NCBI GenBank assembly: GCA_001910725.1
Contig: MJGA01000002.1
Location: 2,108,001 to 2,172,000 of the forward strand
Direction: 5' to 3'
DNA length: 64,000 nt
Source of the DNA: Phanerodontia chrysosporium
Lineage: Eukaryota > Basidiomycota > Agaricomycetes > Polyporales > Phanerochaetaceae
Shown: positions 10,400-21,351 of the stretch, one piece after another
How positions within the stretch are numbered: the stretch's first letter is position 1
Layout of the letters: each line of letters opens with the position of its first letter
Notes under the pieces: generated by a model
Seen by the model: only the letters and a program-made list of their open reading frames with translations
What the model was told of the DNA's origin: nothing
Databases searched by the model: none
Position numbers and translations under genes: made by a program

Positions 10400-11551
10400 G
10401 CGGACGTTGGGCAGGTGGCCATCAACGTGCTCTCGGAAGGCATCATCAGCGGGCGCTCAGCAAAAGGAATTGCCAGAGGCACACAACGTTGATAAGTACT
10501 GCCGACGCGCCGTCCTCGGGGCCATATGGGCATTTCTGCACGCCCGTGTGGCCTCCACAGAGAATCCGGGTGTGCAGCAGGTGGTGGCACCGGGGCAGGC
10601 ACACCGAAGATATGACCCGCTAAATGGTCGTGTGCAGGCTTGTCGTCCAATCATGTGCAGAGGCCGCAACTCTGGCAGAATAACGTTGCTCGAGGGAGTG
10701 TGTCGGCTGCAATTGTGCCCTGGATGTTCAGTTTGCCGCTACTCTCGGGTATGACTGGATGTACGCACGTTTGCATAGGTTTGCATTGCATCCCGTCCGG
10801 AGCCTGCCAAGCAACGGATGGTGACTATTGGATACTGCGTGCCACGGCCCGTAGTGGTACAGAAAGCAGTGGGAGACGGGAGACTTCGCGCCGTGTACAA
10901 CGTCATCACCTCCCGGCTGCCGCCCTGAAAATATAGATCAAGCCAAGTCAGCGTCCAGAAGTGAGACATCCAACGCACGCATCGTAGAGACCAGTGTGCA
11001 TACCGATTGAAATAACCATAAAATCCCTCTACGCTAAGAAACAAGAGAACCACAGAATACGAAGTCGAATACGTCGACAGGAGGGATAATATACACGATA
11101 GCAGAACCGACCGCAGCGCATAGAGGCGATGAACGAACTGCTGCAATGTAGCGTGCGGAAGAAAAGCAATATGAGTGGTGTAAGCTATGCATTGCGACGA
11201 TGTAAGGCGACTCGGGACAAAGCGATAAATGGGGCGAGTATACTGAAAAAGCTCTAAATGATGACATGCATGCACAATATATGGACGAGTGACACATTTG
11301 GGGGAGGAGTGGTTAAACGCAACGGTGGGAAGCGGTCGGTTACTGGTCTCGGTGCTGGGTATGTGCATCGTCGCCGAAAAAAGCGTCCGTCAAAGGTGGT
11401 TGAGATGGTCGATGCGCGCGGGCCTGCCACCGTTGGCTGTTTTCGCGCGCGGAAACGCAGCCCGCCGATGACTATTTCGGAGCCGGCATCGGGGTTTGGA
11501 GTGTGTACGGGCGCCGACGTGCTGGGGGCTACCAAGGCCGCGTGTCGCCGC
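10400..11551. other. intergenic, no gene seen
   Basis: About 1.15 kb between the acid phosphatase promoter and the Nudix gene. It is AT-richer than average (especially 10920-11280) and its open frames show no motif. Part is probably the Nudix 3' UTR. Confidence 0.5.
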
Positions 11552-12190
11552 TCACCGCCGCGGCGCGAGCGACGAGAGCGCGAGCCCCTGTGCGAGCTCA
11601 GCCTTCCACTGCAGCCGCCTGATGGCCTCGGGGTAGTCCACCCACTCCCTCCGCCGCTCCTTGCTCTCCAGCCAGTCTTGATCGAGGTCGGCGACGTCGA
11701 GTTCATAGAAGTGGTATGTCGACGATGCGGAGGGTATTGTTGTCACGAAGCGTGTGATTGTCCCACGTACGCCCGCTGCAAGAGGGTAATGCATGTGTGC
11801 ACGGACACGAAGGGGAGGGAGGCGCGTCAGGAATGGGGAGTGACGGTTTAAGGATAAGGAGTGAGACCTTCTTCCAAGGCTTCTCTCGAGGCTGCTGCTT
11901 CCAGCACCCCGTCCGACGATTCCCATCCTCCTTTTGGTACTGCGGCATTCGTAGCGAATATTGAAATATTGATGCAGCGCGTTGTGATGTGGGGAGAAGA
12001 AACAGTCAGTACCAGGCGAAAGAGCGTCCTCAGGGGGCGGTGGGGTGGCGAGCGAAATATGAACCAAGCACTCACAGACCCAATTACTTGGCCGTTTCCG
12101 GCTTGTTATTAAGAGCACCTTCCCAGCGGCGCGTGCAATGGGAATAGCGCAGCATACGATGCGAGGTGTTGAGCGGCCTTTGTTGCTCAT
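11552..12190 (-). CDS. Nudix hydrolase, diphosphoinositol polyphosphate phosphohydrolase (Aps1/DDP1-like)
   Basis: Small soluble pyrophosphatase that removes the beta phosphate from diphosphoinositol polyphosphates and also cleaves diadenosine polyphosphates. Three exons. The first reads MSNKGRSTPRIVCCAIPI...KVLLITSRKRPSNWV. The second carries the Nudix box LPKGGWESSD...AAASREALEEAGV. The last has RGTITRFVTTIP and a helical C terminus with EWVDYPEAIRRLQWK. The two catalytic glutamates of REALEEAG are present, while the first Glu of the GX5E motif is replaced by Gly, which Nudix proteins tolerate. Length is about 155 residues, close to the family norm. The start is the first ATG in frame with no earlier domain missing. 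Confidence 0.88.
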   Translation of the reverse strand: MSNKGRSTPRIVCCAIPIARAAGKVLLITSRKRPSNWVCECLVHISLATPPPPEDALSPGTDCFFSPHHNALHQYFNIRYECRSTKRRMGIVGRGAGSSSLERSLGRRSHSLSLNRHSPFLTRLPPLRVRAHMHYPLAAGVRGTITRFVTTIPSASSTYHFYELDVADLDQDWLESKERRREWVDYPEAIRRLQWKAELAQGLALSSLAPRR

Positions 12191-13162
12191 TATAAGAGAT
12201 GTCTAGAGGGCTGGCGCGGATGGTGAGTGTTCGGGTGAAAGACGCAATGCGGGAGCGGAAGAACTAGTGCCGGAGGCGATGTTTTGTTAGCTGGCGCAGC
12301 GGCGAGGACGTAATGAGAGTGACTGACGTCTTACCGTAGTAGTAACGGGAATAGGGTAAGTAGGCCGGGCGGAGGCGTCGACAACGAGAGGCTCGGTGTC
12401 TACGAGGCTTGGTGACGATTTTCTGATGGTCCGCGCACTGGAGCAGGAGCGGTGGAGGAACGGAAAGTTCTGGAGCTCTGCGAGGGCGAACAGGCTGTGG
12501 CTGCTGGGCTTTGTGGGGGCAGGAAAGAGGGGCACACGACCGCCGAGAGAGAGTATTGAAATAAAGAACAGGGGCGGGGGCTTATGAGGAAGCGGCTGGT
12601 GAGACGTCTGAGCTCAGCTCGATTTTGCGGCCGCGGTAAGCCACGACATGGCCGTTGGTACCCAACAAGCCAGTTCCCACATCTGCCCGTCCAATCTGCA
12701 TGCGCACGTTCCTCGGCCTGCGGAGGGCCGGTCCCTGCACGCCCTGATCCTAACAGACCATGATCACAGCCTTGTTTCCGTGCTCAGCCTGCCCCGCAGA
12801 CGCGACCTGCTCACCCTACATACGTAGACATACGTATGGCCTTGACGTCGTCCAGAAGCAAGACATTAAGCTTCGCATGCGATCTTCGTACACCCACAAA
12901 TGAAAGACGCCAGCCCACTACATGCCCGCGCCCTCTGCGTCTACCGGGTCCATGTCCGAGTCGAAACGTCCTCGGCAAGCACGCGCGCATGGCTCTCAAT
13001 TGCCCAATGTCCGCCGCCCTTGACTCAGGGATGGCACCGAAGATCACCCATGTATTCATTCCCATGCTGCCGTTAGGCCTGTCACACGACCCAAAATGTC
13101 TACTCGTTCCAGCTGTACACCTATCAGCGGGTCACGCTCGGCACAGCTCAGAACAGCGAGAC
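12191..13162. other. Nudix upstream region and ZIP 3' end, no gene seen
   Basis: Nearly 1 kb. An open frame on the minus strand at 12287-12535 has no recognisable motif and is probably 5' leader. The rest is likely 3' UTR of the ZIP gene and spacer. Confidence 0.4.
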
Positions 13163-15270
13163 TTACGCCACAAAGAACATACACAGCACGCCAAATGCCA
13201 TCGCTGCGAACTGCATTTCCAAATGCCCAGTCTGGATCAGAAACTCCGCTCACAGACAGACAATGTCGGCGCGATGCCCTTACCTCGCGCAGCGCCTGCT
13301 TGCCGCTCTTGCTTTCTTCAAGGAGCCTGCCAAAAGCGAGCTGCTGTGAGCATCTGCTGGGGCGTCCAAGCCGTTGAGCACGCACGTCGGCAACACTGCC
13401 ACAGCGCCAATGTACATGAAGCCACCCGCAACGAAGGGTATAACCTACAAGGCACGTTCGCCAGTGGGTCAGAAGGTGCAAAAGGAAGAGGCAGCCCGAG
13501 ACACATACCAGGTCGGCCAGCTGAACCGTGGTGCCGAGTAGGCCCGAGGCAGCCTGCCGCACTGCAGCTGCCAGGTCATTCGAGGCAGTCTCGACCTCTC
13601 CAGACGTCGAGAGGTTGTGAATAGCGATACCCATGAACGTGCTGCGACAGATCAGCGTAAATCTCAGCCATTCCGAATTGGTTGGCAACGCGGGGGACCG
13701 CAACTCACCCGATCTTCAGATACCGCGGAGTGGGTTTGTCAAGATTCCATCACAGCACGCGAGATCAAGAGGTGAGTTGTGCGTGGCAGAAATGGGGGAG
13801 ACGACAACAGGGGTCGCCAATCAGTCGCATATTAGCGGGTAACACAGTGGAGACCGCTCACAAAGGCACCGACGGCCGTCAGAAACTGCGACTGCATTGC
13901 TTGCCGCTTGGTGAACCCACTTCGCACCAGAATGGAGTAGTCGGCGATCTCATGGGGGATCTCGTGCGCAAAGCATGCCAGCGTCGTCGTCGCCCCAATC
14001 AGAGGAGATGAGTAGAATGAGGCCGCCATGCTGGTGAGTTGGGACGAAATAGAATGAGGGTCGCGTAGGTCTAGAACGCTGGGTAGATACATACGCGAGG
14101 CCATCGGTGCTGCGCATTCACACTTAAGTCGAACGTTTACGTGGCGGGTCGTAGAATACTCACATGTTGTGCACGAAGTCACCGAAAAGATTGAGGTATG
14201 CCGAGAGTTTTGACGGTTGTGCGCCAGACTTCGGTACGTCGCTGTCAGACTTTGACGAATCATCTGCGGAATCCTTCTCAGTTTTCCTGGACTTGAGACC
14301 GCCAGACGAGGGTGAGTCCACAGAAACGGCTGAAGAGTGGGCCTCGGGTGCGACCGAGTGCGAATGCGAGTGCCCATGTGCGTGGTCGCTGTCACTACCC
14401 AGGACACGCAGGGTCTTCTCCATGATGAAGAAGGACGCAAAGCCCACAAAGATACCCAGCCTGAGAGTAACGTGTCAGCAAACAGCGGCGAAAAGTGTGC
14501 TAGAAGCGAACGATACCCTATTAGAATGTTCCTCTTTTCCTCGACCATGACAAAGTGTACCCCGCCATCCTGGTGCTCTCCCATGAACGAGTGTGGGACG
14601 AGGTGCAGGAATACGTCAGACAGGAGTCCACCTGTCTGCACGTTCGTCAGGTACGAGTAGCACTGGGAACACGCCGGCGTCTCAACATACTGCGAACGCG
14701 GTCATTGTATTGAGCGTGTTGGGATTGATCTCCGCCGGAATAAATGCGAGAATGAAGTTGGGTACTCTTTGGAACATTGCAGGGACAAGAACGGACTGTC
14801 AGCGTATTCTGAGTGCGATAGGTGTCGAGTCGGCTTACGAGCTGATATAGAATGTACCCAGAACTGCCGTGTCCAAGAATACTCAGTCCATGTGAATCGC
14901 GCTATGCAGCCTACGCCGTGACGCACTTGAGTTCCATGCAGGGCCAAAGGGGAACAGCCAGGCGAAGATCTGTCGCATAATTGGCGACTGCGTGGCCTCA
15001 AGTTCCTCCTTCAGAATACCAAGTCTTTGGACTGGGTCGCATTTGTAGATTTCTGCATCCTACATACAAAGTGCAAGCCATAAGTGTGACCGTGTAGGCC
15101 AAACAGTTGATCACATGGACGCGGGTTGTACTCCGCGCATCCACTGACGGTGGACTCGGACTCACGAGTACAGTCGTCGTCTTATCCACCTCCGCAACTA
15201 TGTTCGAGGAAAGCACGACGCTCGCCAGGACGGCGAGCAGCAAAAGGGACCTGCGCGCAGGAATGGGCAT
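13163..15270 (-). CDS. ZIP-family zinc transporter, KE4/LIV-1 (SLC39A7-like) type
   Basis: Multi-pass membrane protein that moves zinc into the cytosol, by family usually from ER or Golgi stores. The first ATG gives a signal peptide, MPIPARRSLLLLAVLASVVL. Later exons encode FYISS/VPNFILAFIPAEINP, VGGLLSDVFLHLVPHSF, a cytosolic loop with a His-rich HAHGHSHSH run and many Ser, then the metal-site helices HN-TDGLAMAASF and the LIV-1 signature CFAHEIPHEIADY. Further helices include TFMGIAIHNLST, LVLPFVAGGFMYIGAVAVLP and a final FGVLCMFFVA. Many short introns interrupt it, two within the metal-binding helix. The stop at 13163 lies in GTGGCGTAA, which also looks like a splice donor, so a short extra C-terminal exon cannot be excluded. 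It is divergent from the HD gene with 168 bp between starts. Confidence 0.85.
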
Positions 15271-15438
15271 GGTCGTCGCGTCGGTCTGCTGGGCAAGCGG
15301 TGCACTTGCCACGGAGCAGTTACGCGGGCGGCTCGCGAAGCCTGATCGCGCGCGTGGTCCTTCCTCTTATGGAAGCCAAGTGATCGCACCCCGCTTTTTG
15401 CCCGACGCGCTCATTTCGACCACACGCGACGGCGGACG

Positions 15439-16448
15439 ATGAATAATTTATTCCAGAGGCTTTGTCATTTTTCTCCTTTCCTACGTCGAGCGAGTCTCCC
15501 TACCAGAATGTCGTACCCCAGCGCAGATGAGGCGAAGATTATCGCGGCCGCCGAGAAGCTGGTCGAGGAGACCATGGCTCGCTACGACCCGTCTCATGAC
15601 AACTTTCACGGTAAGTACGCGTCGTTGCAGAGTTCAAGGCCGTGAATCTGACAATATTTGCTGTATGCTAGTCCAACGCGTGCGAAGAACCGCGATGCAT
15701 ATCGCGAAACAAGTATCGATAGACGGCAGCTCGCGTAAACCAGACCTACTCACTGTCGAGCTTGCCGCACTTCTCCATGACGTCCTCGACAAGAAATACG
15801 TCACGCCAGAGCAGGCTGCGGACCCGTACGCATTTTTTGTGCCCTTCTTCGAGAAATGGGCCGCAGAGTCTGGCGTGGACCTTGTGAAAGACGGGCGTGC
15901 GCGTGACATCGCGAACGTCGTCACGAACGTGTCCTGGAGTACAGAGAAGAAGCTTCGTGAGGCTGGCCTCATCACAGACTGGCATAAGGAATGTGTCGAA
16001 TTGCACTGTGTGCAAGACGCGACAGACTCGACGCGATTGGGGCCTTTGGTGAGAATATCCGCCCATGAGACAGCTTTCCTGAGTCTTACAAGTATCCCGA
16101 ACAGGAATCATTCGGTGTGCTGCATATAGTGCCGTCGTCAACAGGTGAGTTCAATGTGGCCGGGTTGCCATCGATCTTGCCTTCAATGTCTCTGCGGCAG
16201 GCCGCTCTATGCCTCATTCGACGACCCGGCTCGTCCCAACACAGCCATTCAACACTTCTATGACAAGCTCTTCCATATTCGTGAGCAGCTTAAGACCGCA
16301 CCTGGTAAAGCCATGGCGGAGAAGAGGCACAAACTCGTATGTAAACCTGCACACAAACTATCGCTTGTGCGGCACTAACACGATGATTCAAATCTAGATG
16401 TTGGACTTTGTCTCGGCCATCGATGAGGAATACAACATGCAGTCATAA
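15439..16448 (+). CDS. HD-domain metal-dependent phosphohydrolase (YedJ-like)
   Basis: Predicted soluble phosphohydrolase of the HD superfamily; the substrate is unknown, possibly a nucleotide. Seen: DPSHDNFHVQRVRRTAMHIA with the first metal-ligand His, ELAALLHDVLDKKY with the HD pair, and QDADRLDAIGAFGIIRCAAYSAV with the distal Asp. The C terminus ends DEEYNMQS. Several introns are present. In the raw sequence the QDA-DRLDAIG motif is split by a missing base at about 16017-16022; one added base restores the very conserved block, so the gene is probably intact. Two in-frame starts exist, 15439 and 15508. The first adds MNNLFQRLCHFSPFLRRASL, which is Arg-rich and could target mitochondria; the second matches the usual family start. 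Confidence 0.82.
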
Positions 16449-16688
16449 ATTTGTCCTAGTCCCGTCTGTGCGTTGCCACAGTACTATATTGCATCTGCCG
16501 CCCTGAATTGTACGAAGTTGAGAGTGCCTAATGCCCAATCGACACGCTAAGCAGACCCGCGATAGACTAAAGGTTTGATCCAGTTCAATGCGAAAAGTCT
16601 ACCAAGTTCGCGCCCATAACCGGGTGCAACGTTACACCACAAAGTGATACCAAAAGTTATTCCGAGATCGAAAGGGAGCAGAAAAAAA
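16449..16688. other. spacer between HD gene and tRNA gene
   Basis: About 240 bp with no coding signal. It ends in the A-run that is the Pol III terminator of the minus-strand tRNA. Confidence 0.4.
16682..16688 (-). terminator. RNA polymerase III terminator of tRNA-Thr
   Basis: A run of seven A on the plus strand (seven T on the coding strand) immediately follows the tRNA discriminator base. Confidence 0.75.
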
Positions 16689-16782
16689 TGCCTCGTACCC
16701 GGGTCGAACGAGTGACCTTCGCATAGACCTTATGCTCCTAGCGGAATACAAGTGCGACGCGCTACCACTACGCCAACGAGGC
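16689..16782 (-). tRNA. tRNA-Thr (anticodon UGU) with intron
   Basis: On the minus strand GCCTCGT (5') pairs with ACGAGGC (3') to give a perfect 7 bp acceptor stem, with discriminator A at 16689. The D arm is GCGT-AGTGGTA-GCGC. The anticodon stem TCGCA pairs with TGCGA only if about 22 bases are removed after position 37. The loop then reads CT-TGT-AA, with the anticodon at 16748-16750. The T arm is ACTCG-TTCGACC-CGGGT. Intron position (one base 3' of the anticodon) and size are canonical for fungal nuclear tRNAs spliced by Sen endonuclease. Confidence 0.9.
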
Positions 16783-16887
16783 TCTGTGAAATATTTATGT
16801 TGCTAACTCTCAATCACAAATTCATTGCTCTCTCATTTCGGATGTGCGTCCTGAAATGTATCGAATCCTCTGTAATTGCTACCAATC

Positions 16888-18137
16888 ATGTCCGACGGTA
16901 ATAAACGCAAGCGCGACTCTAGGGACAAGCCTAGGAGGCGATATCGCTACGTAAGTCATGGCGGGATTGCTCGTGTCATAGTCTGCAAACTCATCGCTGA
17001 AGTGGTAGGATGGAACTCCGATCCGGATGAGCATCGAGGGTCCCGGTGTCTGGGTGACATGCATACGAGGCAAGGAGAGGCAGGCAGTCGGAGAGCTGTA
17101 CGACCTTTTCGAGCAGGTACGGCGTGTTGACAATGCTGGTTAGAGCTCCATTCTTACCTTCTCTACCGTCTTCAGCTCGCCGCGGAGATGTGGCCAAGCG
17201 AAAGCGGCGCAGCAGCCGCGGAGGCTAGCGATGACGATGAGGACGAAGAAGAAGACATCGAAAAGCAGATTGCAAAGGAGATGTCCGGCATGAAGCGTCC
17301 GAAGAAAGAGACAAGGTTCGGTATGTCTTGCTTTGCTTCTGCACCTGCGGACCGCTCACGTACATCTATGCTTTAGCGAGCTGCCAGACTAACACATCTT
17401 GCTGTAAGCCTTCTGTGGCCGATGAAGAGACCCCTTGGAAGCTAAATCTCGGTTTTAGTCGTCGCGATATCGTGCAAGCCACCAGTGGACCCCGTGCAGC
17501 TGGTCACAAGATACATCGCAGACGTTGTCGAGTCTGGTGTTACACGAACGAGGTATGCCCCTCCCAACGCGTTTTTTTTTCTCACTGATCTGCTCCCAGA
17601 GCCGTTCAGAGGCTGACGCCGGTTTCTGCCACCTGCATCACCAACCTGCAGGAGATAACAACCCTCTGCACTAAGCTCCTTGCACCATTCCTCGAGGATG
17701 GGAAGACTTTCAGAGTGCGTTTATCTGTTTCTGACCACTGCACATATCTCACCTTCAACCATACAGTACAAAATCGAACTGCGGATGCGGAATCACAACA
17801 CTCTGACACGCCCGAAGATCATTGAGGAAGTGGCGAAATGTGTCCCAGACACGTGCAAGGTCGATTTAGAGGATCCAGAGGTGTTCATTCTCATGGAGAT
17901 ATTCAAGGTGCGTTAAGTCTTGCATGAACCATAGTTTTCCGACCTGACGGATACCTGCAGAGTGTATGCGGCATCAGCGTCGTCCGCGACTACTACCGCC
18001 TGCAGAAATTCAACGTGATGGAGATTGCGAAGGCGGAGGAGCCGGGATTCAAGGACAACGAAGGCCGTATGAAGTCTGTCAGTGGTAGCAAACCGGCGGA
18101 GTCGTCTGCACCTAGTGCGACCGAGGATACGAGCTAG
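16888..18137 (+). CDS. TAN1: TAN1/THUMPD1-like adaptor for tRNA cytidine-12 acetylation
   Basis: RNA-binding THUMP protein that presents tRNA-Ser and tRNA-Leu to the acetyltransferase Kre33/NAT10 for ac4C at position 12. Start MSDGNKRKRDSRDKPRRRYR is basic. Then come DGTPIRMSIEGPGVWVTCIRGKE and ELYDLFEQ, an acidic DDDEDEEEDIEK segment, VAISCKPPVDPVQLVTRYI, RTRAVQRLTPVSATC, and the THUMP core YKIELRMRNHNTLTR, EEVAKCVPDTCKVDLEDPEVFILMEIFK and SVCGISVVRDYYRLQKFN. The Ser-rich C terminus ends ATEDTS. Eight or so short introns can be placed with good GT/AG sites and phases. Domain order and spacing match Tan1. It lies 106 bp from a tRNA gene, probably by chance. Confidence 0.9.
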
Positions 18138-18290
18138 ATAGCACCAGTGCACAGGCATGAAACATGTAAACTCTTCTCTCCCAGTAGTGTAACAGGTCAT
18201 CACAACGGCTTGTAGCAGCGACGTGGTACAAAAGTGAAGGGGAAGCTGCCGTTATCCTTAGCGTTAGTCTCATTCGCTGGAAGGTATGTG

Positions 18291-19569
18291 TTACTTTTGG
18301 AAGCCGGTAATGAACGTGAAGTCCTGGAATTCGATGTCTCTATGTTAGCTGTGTATCTGGGCGTGACCGAAAGGCTTACCGTAGGGTACGCAGTCCCGAA
18401 ATTGTCAACGAAAACATCGAGATCGCCTGTGAGAGCGAAGAGATTGCCGGAAGGGAGATACACAACCTGTGCATTCGCCATAGCTACGGTGCATACACTG
18501 AGTTGAGTACGAACGGAGGGAGAGGATAGCGAACGACGTACATCCGTCGGTGTTGACCCACATCGGGGTAATGACTCCCCTGTAGCCGATAGACCAGATG
18601 GCGGTCTCGACGTCCTTCATGATAGAACTGGCGTCTGAGAAGCCGTTGCTCTCATAATGTGCGGGGCCAACAGGAACTGTTCGATTTGAAGTTCAGCACC
18701 TCTGAAGTTGTGCAGCGCAACTGATAATCCTACCCGCTGTTGCAGATCCACCGATGTAGGCGTAGTTGAATGAACCAGAACTAATGTCATCGTTCGTGTT
18801 CGTGAAACCACTAATGGCGGCGAGGTACGGATAGCTTGCAAGCCCGTTCTTCATACATGGTCAGTCCTACAACTTCAGCATTCAGTTCCAGCACGCACCT
18901 CTGATGTGAGGGTGACCGGAGCTCCGGTGTTCGACGCATCGTCCTCACAGGTCTGGTAATCGAGTATCAGGGCCTGGTTACCATCCGTGGTAAACATGTA
19001 TTCGCCAAAGCTGTTGGCGGCGGCGGCAAGCCATCCGCTTTGGTCGAAGCCGTCTCCATCTTTGTAATGTGTCGCGATGCGACCCCGAGTGGTAAAGCAA
19101 GTTGGGGTCGCTGGAGGCGTGGATGCCGTTGATGATGCGGAAGAAGGCGCGCTTGATGAGCTCGAGTCAGATGCGGCGGAAGAAGAGGTAGAAGACGAGG
19201 AAGGCGCAGAGGTCGGAGTGTCAGAGGCGACTGTCGGCGTAGGCGAAGCACGGGCTCTGAGCTGACCTATTGTTTCCCCAGTTAGTGCCCGCGCGTACAG
19301 CGCGTAACGTGTTCACATACCGGGAGCCCTACGCCTTGGCGCATTAGGCGGCAACCCTTTGGCTAGTCTTTCCGCATTCGTCATCGACCGTCTGGCATGT
19401 CTCGAGGTCGCTATAGAGACCGCGAGAGGGTTCAAGCGCGCCCAACAGGGTGGAGACTCAGCTCCCGAGTCGCCGCAACGCTCGGGGTGAGTACAGAAGG
19501 TACCGCAACCACGCTGGACGTGATGGCGAGTGACACGGCGATGCTAGTCAGGAGGCGTCCAAGAAACAT
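18291..19569 (-). CDS. secreted basidiomycete protein with Ser-rich linker, function unknown
   Basis: I do not recognise an enzymatic family. The inferred start MFLGRLLTSIAVSLAITSSVVA is a signal peptide. The next exon contains TNAERLAKGLPPNAPRRRAP, a short Arg/Pro block common near the N terminus of secreted Agaricomycete proteins, followed by a Ser/Thr/Ala/Pro linker. The conserved C-terminal domain begins GRIATHYKDGDGFDQSGWLA and continues with FTTDGNQALILDYQTCED, YPYLAAISGF, AIWSIGYRGVITPMWVNTDG and VVYLPSGNLFALTGDLDVF, ending DFTFITGFQK. About eight introns are needed. Likely extracellular or wall associated. The signal-peptide exon is linked to the rest by inference from phase and splice sites. 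Confidence 0.7.
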
Positions 19570-20327
19570 GTCTGTGGAGGACAAAGGGAACTGTAATGAC
19601 AACGGTTAGCGAGAAATGAGCGTAGAGGGCTGCACGGCCGCAGCGAGGACGAAGGAGCTGGAGGGCGAAAACAACCACGAAACCTTGTCTTGCAGGCGTC
19701 CGCGCGGACGCTAAAAAGTCAGGCACCCCAGGCACGCCTGACTTCAAGACCCTGCAAAAGACGTGCTACGGCACATTGTCTATCCGATAGATGCGGTGCT
19801 TTTAAATGTGCCAGTTCTTGAAGACCTGCGGGAGTAGAACTTAAGCATGGTTAGCCGGTTTACCGTGACATGGTGGGACCGGGCTCAGCGAACAGCCGAA
19901 ATGAGCGCTCGCCTTGTGGCGCTGCATGCACCTCATCGCTGTGTTGTTGCCAGGTATTCCGGTCGGTATAGCTGATTGCCGGGCACACGCAGAGAATGGT
20001 CGAGGTCAGTGCAGTCATCACTAGGTGCAGCCTACAACATTACGCTTCCGGAAGGATTGAACAAACATGATGTCAGGCTCGTGAATGCACAGGAAGAAAC
20101 AAGGAGGAAAGGTATCCAAAGGGCCGGCCCAGCTCCCCGCCGTAAAATAATCTTGAGGATATCAGTGAGCAACAGCGAAGATGCACCAGCAACACGAATG
20201 CCAACAGAGATTACAATAAATCATAGCAGCAGGCCGCCTGTGCCACGTAAATGGTGATACAACAGCATCACGTATGCAAGGTAGTTTTAGAAGGCGTCGC
20301 TTGTGGGGGTATCCAAGGGGTATGCGT
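19570..20327. other. intergenic, no gene seen
   Basis: About 760 bp upstream of the secreted-protein gene and downstream of the SH3 membrane protein. No coding motif was found. It is locally AT-rich. Confidence 0.5.
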
Positions 20328-21351
20328 CTAGAAATTGGACCAAGACATGACATCGTTGCGAGCGCCGGGCTCGGCCTCTAGGGTGACGGTGACACCCAGA
20401 CTGGACGTGCGCATGGGACGTTCTGCACGCAGGCCCTGCACGGGCTTCATAAAGCACCAGGCAGGGATCGCGCCGAGTTCAACTTCACCAGGCTTAAACA
20501 CGCTGTCGCGGCCGACGATACACCAGCCGTCGTCGAACGAATTAACAACTGCGCAGGGGCGTCAGAGCAAATCTGGACGGAACACACAGCGGACGCACCA
20601 GTCAGAGACTCTCCCAACGAAATCACGAGCTCGTCCGGCAGGACGGGGTTGAAGACCTGGCGAATCTTCCGTTTGTCACCGCCAGCGCTGCCAGGTACAA
20701 TGCTGCTGGCAATGGAAGATATGGACGAGCGGCGGGACGCGACGAAGAGCGAATTGCGAGGGATCGAGATCCAGGACGCCGTGCTTTGGCGGTTCGCGTT
20801 CTTCTCGTCGGGGGACTGCGCGCGGAGGTGGCCCGCGCTGCCCATGAACGGCGCGAACGGCTTCGGGAGCACGCCCTGCGCGGCGTAGTGGTCGAGGATC
20901 TCCTTCTTCGCGTCCGCGCCGCCCTGTGCGCGGATGACCGCGCGCTCGGGCAGCACGACGCTCTCCGTCATCTGCTCGCGCGAGAACTGGCTGCCGGACA
21001 TCGCGAGGCCGTAGCTGCGCGGGCGCGCGGACGAAATCTCGTGAGCGGGCGGCAGAAGACGCAGCAACGCCGGGAAACGCACCTCTTCTCCTCGCCCTCT
21101 CGCACGAGCCCCCGCACGTTGAGGAACGCGGCGCCGCGCTCTGCCTCGCGCCGCGACGAGGCCCGCTTGCGCATGAAGCGCACGAGCAGCGCAATCGCCA
21201 CGCCGAGCCCGAGCGCAGCCGCGACGATGATGCCGCCGATGATGGTCGGCGTGAGCTTCGTCTGGTCGGCGGCAGCTTGGTCGGGCGTCTCGTCGCGCGA
21301 CGCGAGCGACGCGACGGGTTGGAGGGCTCCGGACAGGAACGATGGGGCCAT
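20328..21351 (-). CDS. single-pass membrane protein with cytoplasmic SH3 domain (Fus1-like architecture)
   Basis: Short ectodomain MAPSFLSGALQPVASLASRD, then one transmembrane helix TIIGGIIVAAALGLGVAIALL followed by RFMRKRASSRRE as a positive cytoplasmic flank. The middle region is Ser-rich with SREQMTESVVLPERAVI and SRRSSISSIASSIVP. The C terminus is an SH3 fold: RQVFNPVLPDELVISLGE, VVNSFDDGWCIVG, then ELGAIPAWCFMKPVQG. Two introns, the first ending at CGCAG|C and the second inside the SH3 domain, keep the frame. The layout (short outside, one helix, long tail with C-terminal SH3) matches yeast Fus1 and similar basidiomycete proteins that recruit proline-rich partners at polarised sites. Partners here are unknown; the C2/proline-rich protein at 36 kb is a conceivable ligand but that is speculation. 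Confidence 0.8.
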
